64,000 bases of DNA from positions 2,759,001 through 2,823,000 of the forward strand of contig NZ_JIAL01000001.1 of assembly GCF_000688455.1 (NCBI RefSeq). Reading direction: 5' to 3'. The notes under the pieces were generated by a model. The model did not search any database and was not told the origin of the DNA. It saw only the letters and a list, made by a program, of their open reading frames with translations. How positions within the stretch are numbered: the stretch's first letter is position 1; each line of letters opens with the position of its first letter. Source of the DNA: Pseudacidobacterium ailaaui. GTDB taxonomy: Bacteria > Acidobacteriota > Terriglobia > Terriglobales > Acidobacteriaceae. Shown here piece after piece: positions 26,574 to 35,593 of the stretch. The translations under genes were made by a program, and so were the position numbers.

Positions 26574-27425
26574 TCACCACCCCGGCCACTCACAATAGTA
26601 CGACACCGAAAGGGAACTACCACTGTACCCGGCCGGAAGCGGACCATAAGAATCCACGCGTTGCACAGCTCTTAGACATGAGGAGTCAAGGCTTGGTGAG
26701 CCGCTCGATTGTTCCACTCGGATGCGACTGGGAGAACCATCGCGCGAAATGATGAAAGACAAATACACTCGCGCTCCTGCCGGAGTTCCCGGAGCGACTT
26801 CCTGCAATAACCAGTTTTGCGCAGTCTTTCTCTTAATCAAATCCACATACCAGGGGAACCTCGAACCAAAGTCCCCCCCATTGATTGCGACGGGATTGTT
26901 GCCGTTCGGGTTGCTTGTGGTGGATCGGGGAATATTCGACTGCTGTGCTTCTCCATAGTAGGCCCGGTTTTTCTGATTGGGCACAGGCTGTGGATGCTTG
27001 CTCTGGCTGGGGTTGGCCGCTTTGGGGGCCTGTTTTACGGGATTCTCCTGTTTTTGCGGTGCTTGCTGTTTTACTTTTGGCTGCTTTTGCTTCTCCGGGA
27101 CCGGGATGGCTTCCGGAGGTGGAATGGGCTCTGCTTTCTGGGGAGCCGGTGGCGCTGGAGCTGGACTCTGGTGCTCAGTGGCCAAAACATTTTCTGTTGG
27201 CTTCTGTTCGCTGGGCAAGGGAAGTGTAGGGGCAGAACTGACCAACGTAGCCTGTATGGCCCCTGGGGCAGACTGATTGTTTCCCCAAATGCCACCATGA
27301 AACCTTCCTGCTAAAAAGACATACAGCGCGATCAACCCGGCAATTCCAAGATGGAGCAAAACGGAGCCCGCTGTAGGGCCTCCAAGCCGGTCGGGTTCCA
27401 TGTTCATTCTTGCGCTGATTCTCAT
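26574..27425 (-). CDS. TolA/TonB-like energy transducer of the Tol operon
   Basis: The 283-residue protein has one N-terminal membrane segment (about 20-42, SVLLHLGIAGLIALYVFLAG), a long linker rich in Pro, Gln, Lys and Ala (about 60-165), and a C-terminal TonB-like domain (about 185-283, with VYLSFIISRDGSPSRIRVEQSSG). Its place between tolR and tolB argues that it acts as TolA, transmitting proton-motive force from TolQR to TolB-Pal. By sequence the C-terminal domain looks more like TonB, so I leave the symbol open. The start is uncertain: ATG at 27425, 27407 or 27401 are all in frame. Confidence 0.85.
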   Translation of the reverse strand: MRISARMNMEPDRLGGPTAGSVLLHLGIAGLIALYVFLAGRFHGGIWGNNQSAPGAIQATLVSSAPTLPLPSEQKPTENVLATEHQSPAPAPPAPQKAEPIPPPEAIPVPEKQKQPKVKQQAPQKQENPVKQAPKAANPSQSKHPQPVPNQKNRAYYGEAQQSNIPRSTTSNPNGNNPVAINGGDFGSRFPWYVDLIKRKTAQNWLLQEVAPGTPAGARVYLSFIISRDGSPSRIRVEQSSGSPSLDSSCLRAVQRVDSYGPLPAGYSGSSLSVSYYCEWPGW

Positions 27426-27471
27426 GGCTAGTTTGGTTCGCGTGTCTTTTCGCCGGCTGAGTCAACCCGTG

Positions 27472-27897
27472 TTACTTTGTCGGGCCGTTCTCAACAGGCT
27501 GTGTCACAATGCTGATGTTCGTGATTCCTGCCTGCTTCACGGCATCCATGACGGAGGCAAAGGCCCCAAAAGGCACGCGCTCGTCGGCGCGCAGGTAAAT
27601 GACCTGATGCGCAGGGTCTTTGCCCGGCTGATGCAGGCGCGATGGCAGGTCAGCAAGGTTCACCGGCTGGTCACCGAGAAAGACGCGTTGGTCTTTGTCA
27701 ATCGTCAAGACCAGCCGCTGTTCGGTAATTTCCTTGACCGTTTTTGTTTTCGGAACAGCGACGTCGATGCCGGACTGCAGTACCGGGGCCGTCAGCATAA
27801 AAATCACAAGCAGCACTAGCACCACATCCACCAGAGGGGTGATGTTAATTTCCGCCAGTGAGGTCTGAGTATGTCCGCTTCTACTTGTGAAGGCCAC
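27472..27897 (-). CDS. tolR: Biopolymer transport protein TolR/ExbD
   Basis: TolR forms the proton channel with TolQ. The 141-residue protein has a short cytoplasmic N-terminus, one membrane segment (about 18-40) with the conserved proton-binding Asp in INITPLVDVVLVLLVIFM, and a periplasmic domain. I place the start at GTG 27897, seven bases after GGGAGG; it overlaps the tolQ end by 17 bases. Longer frames upstream lie in the tolQ gene and show no protein-like content. Confidence 0.93.
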   Translation of the reverse strand: MAFTSRSGHTQTSLAEINITPLVDVVLVLLVIFMLTAPVLQSGIDVAVPKTKTVKEITEQRLVLTIDKDQRVFLGDQPVNLADLPSRLHQPGKDPAHQVIYLRADERVPFGAFASVMDAVKQAGITNISIVTQPVENGPTK

Positions 27898-28660
27898 GCG
27901 CGGCCTCCCTTTCAAATGGGTCTTGATTGGGCGCCAGTTCCGACTCTTCCATGCTGTTGAGTAGTTCGCGCGAAAAATCGTCCATTCTGGCGCCGAACTC
28001 CCGGCATCGGGCCGTGAACTGGTTGTAGGCAATGACGGCGGGAATGGCAACGACAAGACCTGCCGCTGTGGTAATCAGGGCTTCCGATACGCCAGGGGCC
28101 ACCGCCCGCAGCGTTGCTGCGCCCGCCGTGCCGAGCCCATGAAATGCATCCACAATCCCCATAATGGTGCCAAAAAGGCCCACAAACGGCGAAATGGCCC
28201 CAATCGTAGCAAGCCACGTCAGCCGCTGTTCCAGCACGGTCAGGGCCTCACTTGACGCCGTCTGCGCCGCGCGTTCCAGGGCTGTGATGTTGCGGGGCGG
28301 ACCATAGCCTCCGGTTTGACGACGGTAAGTCTCATAAACCTCATCAAAAACATTCACCAAAGGACTGGGCTTGAACTGCTCGCTGACCGCTGCAATTTCT
28401 TGTAAACGATTGGCCTTACGGAAGGCGCGCAGAAAGCGGCTACTCTGCGTGCGCGCACGCTTAAAACTCCCCCATTTGCCTAGGATGATCGCCCACGAGT
28501 AGATGCTGAAGATTAACAGCACCAGCAAAACGCCAATGGCCACCGGCCCGCTGTTTTGCAGCATCTCCACAATGGCGCTACCGCTGGGAGGCACAGGCGG
28601 AGCAGCGGCGTCCGGTTCCGCCTGAAACAAAAAGAAGGCGAATATCAAAAGATGTGTCAT
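27881..28660 (-). CDS. tolQ: MotA/TolQ/ExbB proton channel protein TolQ
   Basis: TolQ and TolR use the proton gradient to drive TolA. The 259-residue protein has a hydrophobic N-terminus, a membrane segment at about 30-55 (GPVAIGVLLVLLIFSIYSWAII), a large cytoplasmic loop, and two further membrane segments (about 150-175 and 195-220) within the MotA/TolQ/ExbB domain; ISPFVGLFGTIMGIVDAF and GVSEALITTAAGLVVAIPAVIAYN are family signatures split by a short loop. It is the first gene of tolQ-tolR-tolA-tolB-pal-cpoB. ATG 28660 is preferred; TTG 28672 is in frame upstream. Confidence 0.93.
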   Translation of the reverse strand: MTHLLIFAFFLFQAEPDAAAPPVPPSGSAIVEMLQNSGPVAIGVLLVLLIFSIYSWAIILGKWGSFKRARTQSSRFLRAFRKANRLQEIAAVSEQFKPSPLVNVFDEVYETYRRQTGGYGPPRNITALERAAQTASSEALTVLEQRLTWLATIGAISPFVGLFGTIMGIVDAFHGLGTAGAATLRAVAPGVSEALITTAAGLVVAIPAVIAYNQFTARCREFGARMDDFSRELLNSMEESELAPNQDPFEREAARGLHK

Positions 28661-28839
28661 TCCCACTATCAACGTTAGCAGAAGCAGATTGTCACTACCA
28701 GGTTGTACGACGTCCTGAAACGAAAATCGTCATGTCACAGACAGAAAGCGATACTTCTGCAACCCCCAAGGGACCTTTTCTCGTCTCATTGGTTACGCGG
28801 CAGTGATTTTGTGGCCGTAAAGCCTGAAGGAGAAATGCG

Positions 28840-29049
28840 ATGGTCATGCTGCAACCTGGACAATGCGGACTTTGTGCTCATTTCGGCGAGCCACACCCGG
28901 CAACTCCTATGTTGATTCAGATTCATTCCAGCAAACAGGCTCCAGAAACATTTATGGATGATTGTGGTCATCCCAAACTTGCTTCACTTCATTTGAAAGT
29001 GAGCGCCATGAGTGGATGTGACGGTTTCGAGCCGGCCAAAGCGGCTTGA
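28840..29049 (+). CDS. Small four-cysteine protein, conserved-looking, unknown function
   Basis: A 69-residue frame begins at ATG 28840, with AAGGAG at 28827-28832 seven bases upstream, which is a good ribosome-binding site. Cysteines at residues 9, 12, 42 and 60 form CxxC (QCGLCAHFGE), CGHP and SGCDGFEPA motifs. This suggests a small zinc ribbon or other metal site. I believe similar short proteins occur in other acidobacteria (recollection, not checked). It is alone in a 530-base gap between tolQ and recN. No partner gene is apparent. Confidence 0.7.
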   Translation: MVMLQPGQCGLCAHFGEPHPATPMLIQIHSSKQAPETFMDDCGHPKLASLHLKVSAMSGCDGFEPAKAA

Positions 29050-29205
29050 GTCCGTCTACGCCGATTTGAAGGAACCGATGCATATCTCACGCGTTTAACG
29101 ATGCGTGTGCCCGGATTACGGGAACTGCCTCCTACTTTGCGTCGTACCATTTAGAACAAGTAAAAGATGCTCTTTCCCCCGTTCCCCTGATATCCTGCGC
29201 GCAGG

Positions 29206-30891
29206 ATGCTCCTTGAACTGCGCGCAGAGAATTACGCCGTCATTGATCATGCCATAGCAGCTTTTGGTCCCGGCCTAAACCTGTTGACGGGAGAGACTGG
29301 GGCTGGGAAATCCATTCTGGTAGACGCTCTGGCCCTCCTGATGGGGGAAAAGGCCTCCTCCGAAGTGGTCAGGCATGGAGCGGAAAAGGCTGTGGTGGCC
29401 TGTGTCTTTGAGCCCACACCGGGAGCAGAGGCCATTCTTGAGACCAATGGGATTGATGCTGCCGGCCAGGAGATTATTCTGCGACGCGAGATCTTTGCTA
29501 ACGGGAAGGGCCGCGTCTTTATCAATAATCAGCCGGCCACAGTAACAGTACTTCGGCAGCTCGCCCCGGAGCTGGCGCTGATTCATGCGCAAAGCGAGAC
29601 ACTGGGGGCCTTTGACCAGGCGCAACAGCGGGGACTCCTAGATCGCTTTGGTGAAATTTCCACTGAAAATCTGGCCATTTTGCATCAAAAATGGCGCGAC
29701 ATTCAGCAAAAACTGGCCGATTTGGAACGTGATGAGCAGGACCGCCTACGTATGGTAGATCTCTGGAGCTTTCAGCGCAACGAAATTGAGAGCGTAAATC
29801 CAAGGGAGGGGGAAGATGAAATGCTGGAAACCGAACGGCGTGTTCTTTCCAACGCTGAAAAGCTCTATACGGCCGCAATGAATACGCATGAGCTTCTTTA
29901 TGAGGGTGCAGCTTCAGCAGAAACCGCGCTTCGCGCTGCGTTGAAACAACTGGAAGAACTTGCGCGGTATGATGCAAAATTTCAGGACGCGATCCAGCAA
30001 ATCGCTTCAGCCCGCGCTGTGGTGCAGGACGTCAGCGCCACTGTCCGGGACTATGCCGAAGGCATTCAGGCTTCGCCAGAGCGCCTGGCTGAGATTGAAG
30101 ACCGCCTTGCGGCACTCGACCGTCTCAAGCGCAAGTATGGTGCAACGCTTGCCGAGGTCATCGCTTATGGTGAGGAGATTGCAGTAAAGCTGAACGAAAT
30201 TGAGAACAGTGATGAAATTGTGAAATCTCTGCGCGTGGAGCTAAAGGCAGCAGAAGATGAGTACCGCAAGGCCGCGCAATCACTGACCCACCTGCGCACG
30301 GAAGCAGCGAAAAAGCTGGAAAAGCTGGCCGAAGCGCAGATCAACGACCTTGCCATGAGGGCGCGCTTTGCCGTAACTGTGACGCCGAGTGAAGACCCAG
30401 CCCACTGGGCTGCGCATGGATGGGACACAGTAGAATACCGTATCGCCACCAATGCGGGGGAGCCACTCAAGCCGCTGGATGAAATTGCTTCAGGCGGCGA
30501 GATGTCCCGTGTTTTGCTGGCGCTGAAAGTCAGCGTGGAAGAAGGGGCCAGCAAGTCCCAGAAAAAGAAGACCCCGGTGCCGCGCACACTGGTCTTTGAT
30601 GAAATTGATATCGGTATTGGAGGCCGCGCAGCCGAGGCCGTCGGGCAGAAGTTAAAGGCCCTTTCCCGTGCGCAGCAGGTGCTCTGTATCACTCACCTTC
30701 CGCAGATCGCTGCCTTCGCTGACCAGCATTTCCTGATAGAGAAAAAAGAGCAGGGCGGTCGCACAAAGACCTCGGTCCGTTTGCTTGAAGACCGGGAGCG
30801 AATCGAAGAAGTGGCCCGTATGTTAAGCGGTGCAAAACTCACAGAAGCATCGCTGAAACACGCCGAACAGATGGTGAAGGCAAGCCGGTGA
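29206..30891 (+). CDS. recN: DNA repair protein RecN
   Basis: RecN is an SMC-like ATPase that acts early in double-strand-break repair. The 561-residue protein has Walker A GETGAGKS (29-36), a long central coiled coil (about 155-370), the ABC-type signature ASGGEMSRVLLALK and Walker B TLVFDEIDIGIGG near the C-terminus, followed by the LCITHLPQIAAFADQH switch. Length is normal. It stands alone; a heat-shock gene follows after 116 bases. Confidence 0.96.
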   Translation: MLLELRAENYAVIDHAIAAFGPGLNLLTGETGAGKSILVDALALLMGEKASSEVVRHGAEKAVVACVFEPTPGAEAILETNGIDAAGQEIILRREIFANGKGRVFINNQPATVTVLRQLAPELALIHAQSETLGAFDQAQQRGLLDRFGEISTENLAILHQKWRDIQQKLADLERDEQDRLRMVDLWSFQRNEIESVNPREGEDEMLETERRVLSNAEKLYTAAMNTHELLYEGAASAETALRAALKQLEELARYDAKFQDAIQQIASARAVVQDVSATVRDYAEGIQASPERLAEIEDRLAALDRLKRKYGATLAEVIAYGEEIAVKLNEIENSDEIVKSLRVELKAAEDEYRKAAQSLTHLRTEAAKKLEKLAEAQINDLAMRARFAVTVTPSEDPAHWAAHGWDTVEYRIATNAGEPLKPLDEIASGGEMSRVLLALKVSVEEGASKSQKKKTPVPRTLVFDEIDIGIGGRAAEAVGQKLKALSRAQQVLCITHLPQIAAFADQHFLIEKKEQGGRTKTSVRLLEDRERIEEVARMLSGAKLTEASLKHAEQMVKASR

Positions 30892-31007
30892 ATCTCTGGC
30901 CATGGACGGTTCAATGAAAATCAGCTGCAGTCCATTCTTCAGGCAACTTTTTTCTGTTTCCTGCATCGTTTCATGTAGAAAATAACAAACCTGATGTGAG
31001 GAGGTAG

Positions 31008-31496
31008 ATGCGAATGGCACTTGTACGTTGGCAGCCTTTACGCGATCTTACTTCTCTACAGGATCGCGTGAACAAGTTGTTTCATGAATTTTTCCCAGAG
31101 ATAGAAGGTGAAACTCTGTCTCTGATGCAACCGTGGTTTTCTCCAAAGACAGATGTATATGAAGAAGACGATAGTATTCTCCTCGAAATGGAGATACCGG
31201 GAATTCGTCAGGAGGACCTCAATATTACGGTCGAAAACAATGTTCTCACAGTGAGCGGAGAGCGCAAACATCAGGAAAGCAGGAAGCAAGAGCGCTATCA
31301 TCGTACCGAGCGCTTCTACGGCAGCTTTTCCCGTACGTTTACGTTGCCGGCAACTGTGGATGCCGACCAGATTGAGGCCAAATATGAAAATGGGGTGCTA
31401 TCGCTGAAGATGCCGAAGAAGGCGGAAGCCCGGCCACGTCAGATCAAAATCAGCACTCCAACAGTAAAACAGATCGCTGCTTCCAAGGCAGCTTAG
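31008..31496 (+). CDS. Small heat shock protein, Hsp20 family
   Basis: The 162-residue protein has an N-terminal arm (about 1-45, with LRDLTSLQDRVNKLF), an alpha-crystallin domain (about 46-140, including DVYEEDDSILLEMEIPGI and the late ENGVLSLKMPK) and a short basic C-terminal tail. Such chaperones hold unfolding proteins for refolding by DnaK. AGGAGG lies just upstream; the ATG at 31014 is better spaced than that at 31008. No CIRCE element is seen. It precedes a BON-domain protein, another envelope-stress-type gene. Confidence 0.93.
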   Translation: MRMALVRWQPLRDLTSLQDRVNKLFHEFFPEIEGETLSLMQPWFSPKTDVYEEDDSILLEMEIPGIRQEDLNITVENNVLTVSGERKHQESRKQERYHRTERFYGSFSRTFTLPATVDADQIEAKYENGVLSLKMPKKAEARPRQIKISTPTVKQIAASKAA

Positions 31497-31595
31497 CCTG
31501 TCCAGGCTTCTGGTTTTTATTGACCGGGTATGAGGCTTGCCTCTGAGCAAGGCCTCCCCGGCTCTTTACATTCATCATTTGCTTGGAGGGGTGCG

Positions 31596-32399
31596 ATGAA
31601 GTTCTTGAGGGAATTTCTGTGCTCCGCTGTCATCCTTGGTTTGTGTGCCTATGCGTATTCGTCTGATAACAACGCTAAATTCAAGACGAGATACTCTCAG
31701 GCCAGTCTACTCAAAGCGGCACAGGATGCTTTGGACAGGGACCCGGCACTGGCCCTGGTGGAGGTGTCCATTGCCCATGGCGAGGCAACACTTTCCGGAT
31801 CCGTTGAGCACTATCAGGACAAGCTCGATGCAGAATTTGCTGTGCGGTCCCTTCCAGGGATTGATCATGTTCAGAACCATATCCAGGTAACTGCATCTCC
31901 GGTGGATGACGCGACTTTGCAAAAAGAAGTTGAAGATCGTCTCCGTTATGGGTGGCCGAGTGAGGCATCCGGGCTGGCGAATGTGCAAGTTTCTGTTGCG
32001 AATCGTGTGGTTACGTTGTCCGGAACGGTGGATGGTCCGGTATCTCATGCATTGGCACTGGCCATCGCTGGCAGCACAAGCGGTGTAGTAGACGTGCACG
32101 ACAAGCTACGCACAACGCCAGACCTGAATGACACTGAGCAAGTGCGTCTGGAGTTGAGCAAACTTCTTCAAACGGAATATCCAGGAGTGGCTGCAAGGTT
32201 GAAAGATGGAATTGTGACTCTAATGGGATCTGTAGCCAACGATCAAGAGAAAAAACAGCTGATAACAAGGGTGAACGGCATCTATGGCGTTATCAGCATA
32301 GACGATGAGTTGGTGGTAGCCAGTCAACGTCGCAGCAGCGAGATGCGCGATGCTGCATTCGCAAATTCTCTTGCATCCGCGTGTCCTACTGCTCAGTAA
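31596..32399 (+). CDS. Exported protein with three BON domains
   Basis: The 267-residue protein begins with a hydrophobic signal segment (MKFLREFLCSAVILGLCAYAYS) and carries three consecutive BON domains (about 40-105, 115-180 and 190-255), each with the pattern of a short helix, a V-x-L-x-G-x-V strand (ATLSGSVEH, VTLSGTVDG, VTLMGSVAN) and a second helix. BON domains bind phospholipids and maintain the envelope; OsmY (two BON domains) is an example. GGAGG six bases before ATG 31596 sets the start. A bulged hairpin at 31532-31556 lies in the gap after the Hsp20 gene. Confidence 0.85.
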   Translation: MKFLREFLCSAVILGLCAYAYSSDNNAKFKTRYSQASLLKAAQDALDRDPALALVEVSIAHGEATLSGSVEHYQDKLDAEFAVRSLPGIDHVQNHIQVTASPVDDATLQKEVEDRLRYGWPSEASGLANVQVSVANRVVTLSGTVDGPVSHALALAIAGSTSGVVDVHDKLRTTPDLNDTEQVRLELSKLLQTEYPGVAARLKDGIVTLMGSVANDQEKKQLITRVNGIYGVISIDDELVVASQRRSSEMRDAAFANSLASACPTAQ

Positions 32400-32437
32400 A
32401 GCTGGCCGCTCTTAAGAAAAGAGAAAGGGTGTGGGGC

Positions 32438-32881
32438 ATGAATCTCTTTGTGGGGCAGATGGTTTTAAAAAAGGACGTTCTCCTGCCGGAACCTCTTCGT
32501 GCAAAAAGCATATTGTCGTTCGAGGATTGGTTGTTGCTGGAGGAAAACGCAGGCCAAGTTGAGAGGAAAGTACGACTTGCGGGATGGCATTTCTTTTGGC
32601 TGACACATGCATGGGACGGTTGGTCGATGGCTTTCAACGCGCAACGATCATTAGAGAAAGCATTGATTAAGGCCTTACGGAAAATCGACAGGCGGTTTCA
32701 TGCAGCTGAAATTACTACAATCAAATGCTACCGCTTACTGGGGCTACGCTTTTGCAAGGTCCTCGTGGAAGCCAGGCATATCCAGCACGGCCCAATCCTT
32801 GGGCTGACAGAACCCGTAGGGATGATGAATCGATCATCTGGAAATACAGAGACAGAGAAGCGGCTTCCGTCAGCAGCCTAA
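32438..32881 (+). CDS. Hypothetical protein, 147 residues
   Basis: I do not recognise this gene. The product is soluble, basic, with a central aromatic cluster (GWHFFWLTHAWDGWSMAF) followed by a Lys/Arg-rich helix (LEKALIKALRKIDRRFHAAEI) and a hydrophobic strand-like part. No signal peptide. Start chosen at ATG 32438; the frame is open further upstream and overlaps the BON gene end. It might be co-transcribed with the BON gene (38-base gap). The 150 bases after it hold nothing that I can identify. Confidence 0.55.
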   Translation: MNLFVGQMVLKKDVLLPEPLRAKSILSFEDWLLLEENAGQVERKVRLAGWHFFWLTHAWDGWSMAFNAQRSLEKALIKALRKIDRRFHAAEITTIKCYRLLGLRFCKVLVEARHIQHGPILGLTEPVGMMNRSSGNTETEKRLPSAA

Positions 32882-33032
32882 ACTTGTAGAGTGGTCGCTT
32901 TCCTGTGGTGGGAAGCACATTGGGGCTGCATGATGTCGATCTGTACCTGGTGTGTGTTTTATTGGCGGGTACAAGCTGTTCACGGTCAGACTTGAAACCT
33001 TATTGCAATTGAATCCTTCGTCGCCGCTGCCA

Positions 33033-33746
33033 TTAATCGGCTATCATCGTCTCACCGGGAAGGATCGGTCTGGTTCTTGGCAACAGGCCCAGGGCTGCCG
33101 CCACTCCCAGAATTACAAGTAAGCCTGCATAAACGATCAGCTTTAGGAGATCTGTGGCATGGGTTTTGGGCAAGGTCTTCCAGAGAAGCAGCAGAACAGT
33201 CTGCGCGACGGTGACCGACCAGACCGCCCCATAAAAATAGCGACGTTCCACACCCTCTCCTTTGGTAGAGCGGCGGACGCGCGGCAGCAGGCCAGCAAAT
33301 CCAAGCAGCAAGATCAAGCCACACAGTGGGAAGTAACCGTAGCGGTAAATTTGCATCATGTGCCATGACCCGCTTGTGACGGCATCGATTACTCCGGCAA
33401 GATTGAGGAGCGCAAAGCTCAATACGGCATTCCACCCGAAGGTGTAGCAGACTTTGCGATACAGTGGGTTTGGGCGGTCTTCATCGAAGCGCAGAATGTA
33501 GGGGCGCGGCTCTGCACCTGGCAACTTGCCGCAGTACGCAGCGATTCCTGTGCCCGTCAGCACCACACCAAGCCAGAGGAGGTTCCAGCGGCTGCCGCCC
33601 CGAGCGAAAAGATCAAACGTTAACCAGCCTGGCGCTAGAAAGAAGACCCATATCCAGATTGGCCAGTGTGCCAGCCGGTAAAGCGGTGTGTTGCGCACAC
33701 GAATTTTTCGATGCGCAGCGTATTCCGCTTTGATGGGAATGGCCAT
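33033..33746 (-). CDS. Hypothetical six-span membrane protein
   Basis: The 237-residue protein has a basic N-terminus and about six membrane segments (near residues 25-47, 52-72, 105-122, 135-155, 168-190 and 200-222). Two soluble loops contain EPRPYILRFDEDRPNPLYRK and RVRRSTKGEGVERR. No family motif is recognised. The upstream gene on the same strand, an exported protein, starts about 660 bases away with a 70-base gap, so they may form a pair. Confidence 0.65.
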   Translation of the reverse strand: MAIPIKAEYAAHRKIRVRNTPLYRLAHWPIWIWVFFLAPGWLTFDLFARGGSRWNLLWLGVVLTGTGIAAYCGKLPGAEPRPYILRFDEDRPNPLYRKVCYTFGWNAVLSFALLNLAGVIDAVTSGSWHMMQIYRYGYFPLCGLILLLGFAGLLPRVRRSTKGEGVERRYFYGAVWSVTVAQTVLLLLWKTLPKTHATDLLKLIVYAGLLVILGVAAALGLLPRTRPILPGETMIAD

Positions 33747-33816
33747 ATACGCTTGACCGCAGTGTGGCAGGCCATTGTGCCGGTGGTCAAGGGAGAAACC
33801 TTTTTTGAGAGCATCA

Positions 33817-34407
33817 TTAATTGACGCTCAAATCTCCATCCACATCTACCACCAACATATCTCCTTCTACCTGCATGGAGTGGATTTTTAAACGGTCGAG
33901 CTTCAGGTCATACCCGGTGCTTTGCAAAGACTGTGCCAGCACCTTTCTTAACAAATCCGCAGCATTTACCTTCATGCTAGACGGAATTTTGCGGTCCAGG
34001 AACGGTACCAGTAAGAAGTTTAGTTCGCGAGATTCGCTCAGATGCTCGATGCGTGCATCGCGAAAGCCGATGGTTTCCCCCTCAGCATCTGGCAACAGGG
34101 AAACATCGGCCTCTGGCGACAGGCCGATTCCAATACACATACCATGCAGATGTGTGCCCAGCCTTGCGCTGGTATGTACATGAACAACGATGCGGTCTCC
34201 GGAGAAGGAGACTTTCGGTGAATCTGCGTACACGTAGCAAGGAGAGCCGATGTCCCCTTTGATGTAGTACCGTCCGCTTGGTGCATTGAAGAGTTGGCTT
34301 TTGAGTGTGTGTTCAAGCGCCTGTGCGGAAATCCTGAGCTCAACTGCATACGTGGTCCTGGCCATGAGGAACAGTAGGAGGCAGAGAGCAAATCTGGCAG
34401 CATTCAT
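33817..34407 (-). CDS. Exported protein of unknown function, 196 residues
   Basis: A clear Sec signal peptide (about 1-21, LLLFLMARTTYA-VE) is followed by a domain of alternating strands with ISAQALEHTLKSQLF at its start. The pattern, a helix that inserts in the membrane or a lipid layer followed by long amphipathic strands, resembles DUF-type proteins of the LEA/YceB kind, but I cannot name it. Two Cys residues (about 58 and 91) could form a disulfide. It lies just upstream of the membrane protein gene at 33.0-33.7 kb on the same strand. Confidence 0.65.
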   Translation of the reverse strand: MNAARFALCLLLFLMARTTYAVELRISAQALEHTLKSQLFNAPSGRYYIKGDIGSPCYVYADSPKVSFSGDRIVVHVHTSARLGTHLHGMCIGIGLSPEADVSLLPDAEGETIGFRDARIEHLSESRELNFLLVPFLDRKIPSSMKVNAADLLRKVLAQSLQSTGYDLKLDRLKIHSMQVEGDMLVVDVDGDLSVN

Positions 34408-34509
34408 GCGTAGACTTCTTGCATTGAATTATAGTGCGCCTCTGCGGCGGAGAGACGTATCCATTAAAATCAATGCAGCAATCATTTTACGGGACAAGAG
34501 AGACTGCGC

Positions 34510-35514
34510 TTGGCTTCAGATTCAGTTTTAACCAGACAAGGACCGCTCACTTTTCAGGAATTGCTTTTCCGCCTCCAGCAGTTCTGGGCTGAACGAGGAT
34601 GTGTCCTGCAGCAACCTTACGATGTTGAAGTGGGTGCGGGTACGATGTCTCCGGACACATTTCTGCGTGTGTTGGGTCCAAAGCCTATACAGATTGCATA
34701 TGCGCAGCCATCCAGGCGTCCCGCAGACGGCCGTTATGGCGAGAACCCAAACCGTTTGTACAAGCACACCCAGTTTCAGGTGATTCTGAAGCCGCCACCG
34801 GCAGACATTCAGGATGTGTACCTCGAATCTTTGGAGGCAATCGGAATAGACCTGCGGGAACACGACATTAAGTTTGAAGAGGACAACTGGGAGTCTCCTA
34901 CTCTTGGCGCCTGGGGGATCGGATGGCAGGTGATGCTAGACGGGCTTGAGATTACGCAGTTCACCTACTTTCAGCAATGTGGGGGAATTGACCTGGATCC
35001 GATCTCCGGAGAAATTACCTATGGTCTGGAGCGGATCGCTGCCTTTCTGCAGGACGTTGACTCAATCTATGACATCGTCTGGTCTCGAGACCCGGCCACA
35101 GGTCATGCCATGACCTATGGAGAAGTAAGGCTGGCGGAAGAGCTTCAGTTCTCTGTCTATAACTTTGAGGCAGCAGAGATTGAAAAACTGTGGCAACACT
35201 TGCATCTGTATGAGGCTGAATGCCAGACGCTGCTGGCAGGTTTTCAGCAGATTCGTAAACTCAGATCACAGCAAAAGGCACATGAGAGACTCGTGCACGA
35301 TGAGCAGGAATTTCAGAAATCTTTAAAAAGATTTCCCATACTTGCGGCCTATGACCTTTGCCTGAAATGCTCGCATTTGTTCAATCTTCTGGATGCGCGC
35401 GGTGCAATTTCAGTGACGGAGCGTGTCGGAGTGATTGCCAGGATCCGTAATTTGGCAGTGGGTGTGGCCCGGGCCTATGTTGTGCAGCAAGACCCAGCGC
35501 TCGCTGCCAGTTGA
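34510..35514 (+). CDS. glyQ: Glycine--tRNA ligase, alpha subunit
   Basis: The alpha subunit of the bacterial tetrameric glycyl-tRNA synthetase carries the class II catalytic site. The 334-residue sequence has [56 protein letters not shown]-like motif 2 and [10 protein letters not shown] motif 3. The start is TTG 34510 with an AGAGAGA site upstream; no nearby ATG fits. The beta subunit follows 79 bases later. The C-terminal extension of about 30 residues is slightly longer than in E. coli. Confidence 0.96.
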   Translation: MASDSVLTRQGPLTFQELLFRLQQFWAERGCVLQQPYDVEVGAGTMSPDTFLRVLGPKPIQIAYAQPSRRPADGRYGENPNRLYKHTQFQVILKPPPADIQDVYLESLEAIGIDLREHDIKFEEDNWESPTLGAWGIGWQVMLDGLEITQFTYFQQCGGIDLDPISGEITYGLERIAAFLQDVDSIYDIVWSRDPATGHAMTYGEVRLAEELQFSVYNFEAAEIEKLWQHLHLYEAECQTLLAGFQQIRKLRSQQKAHERLVHDEQEFQKSLKRFPILAAYDLCLKCSHLFNLLDARGAISVTERVGVIARIRNLAVGVARAYVVQQDPALAAS

Positions 35515-35593
35515 GAGAGTAGCTCGCTCTCTCTGTGTGTGGACAAAGCCATTCAAAGGAAAGGCCGGAAGCGAAGAGCAACCAGCAAAAATC

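Noticed and set aside
26950-27230. Plus-strand frames with many Gly, Leu, Phe residues
   Set aside because: They are the complement of the Pro/Gln/Lys-rich linker of the TolA/TonB-like gene.
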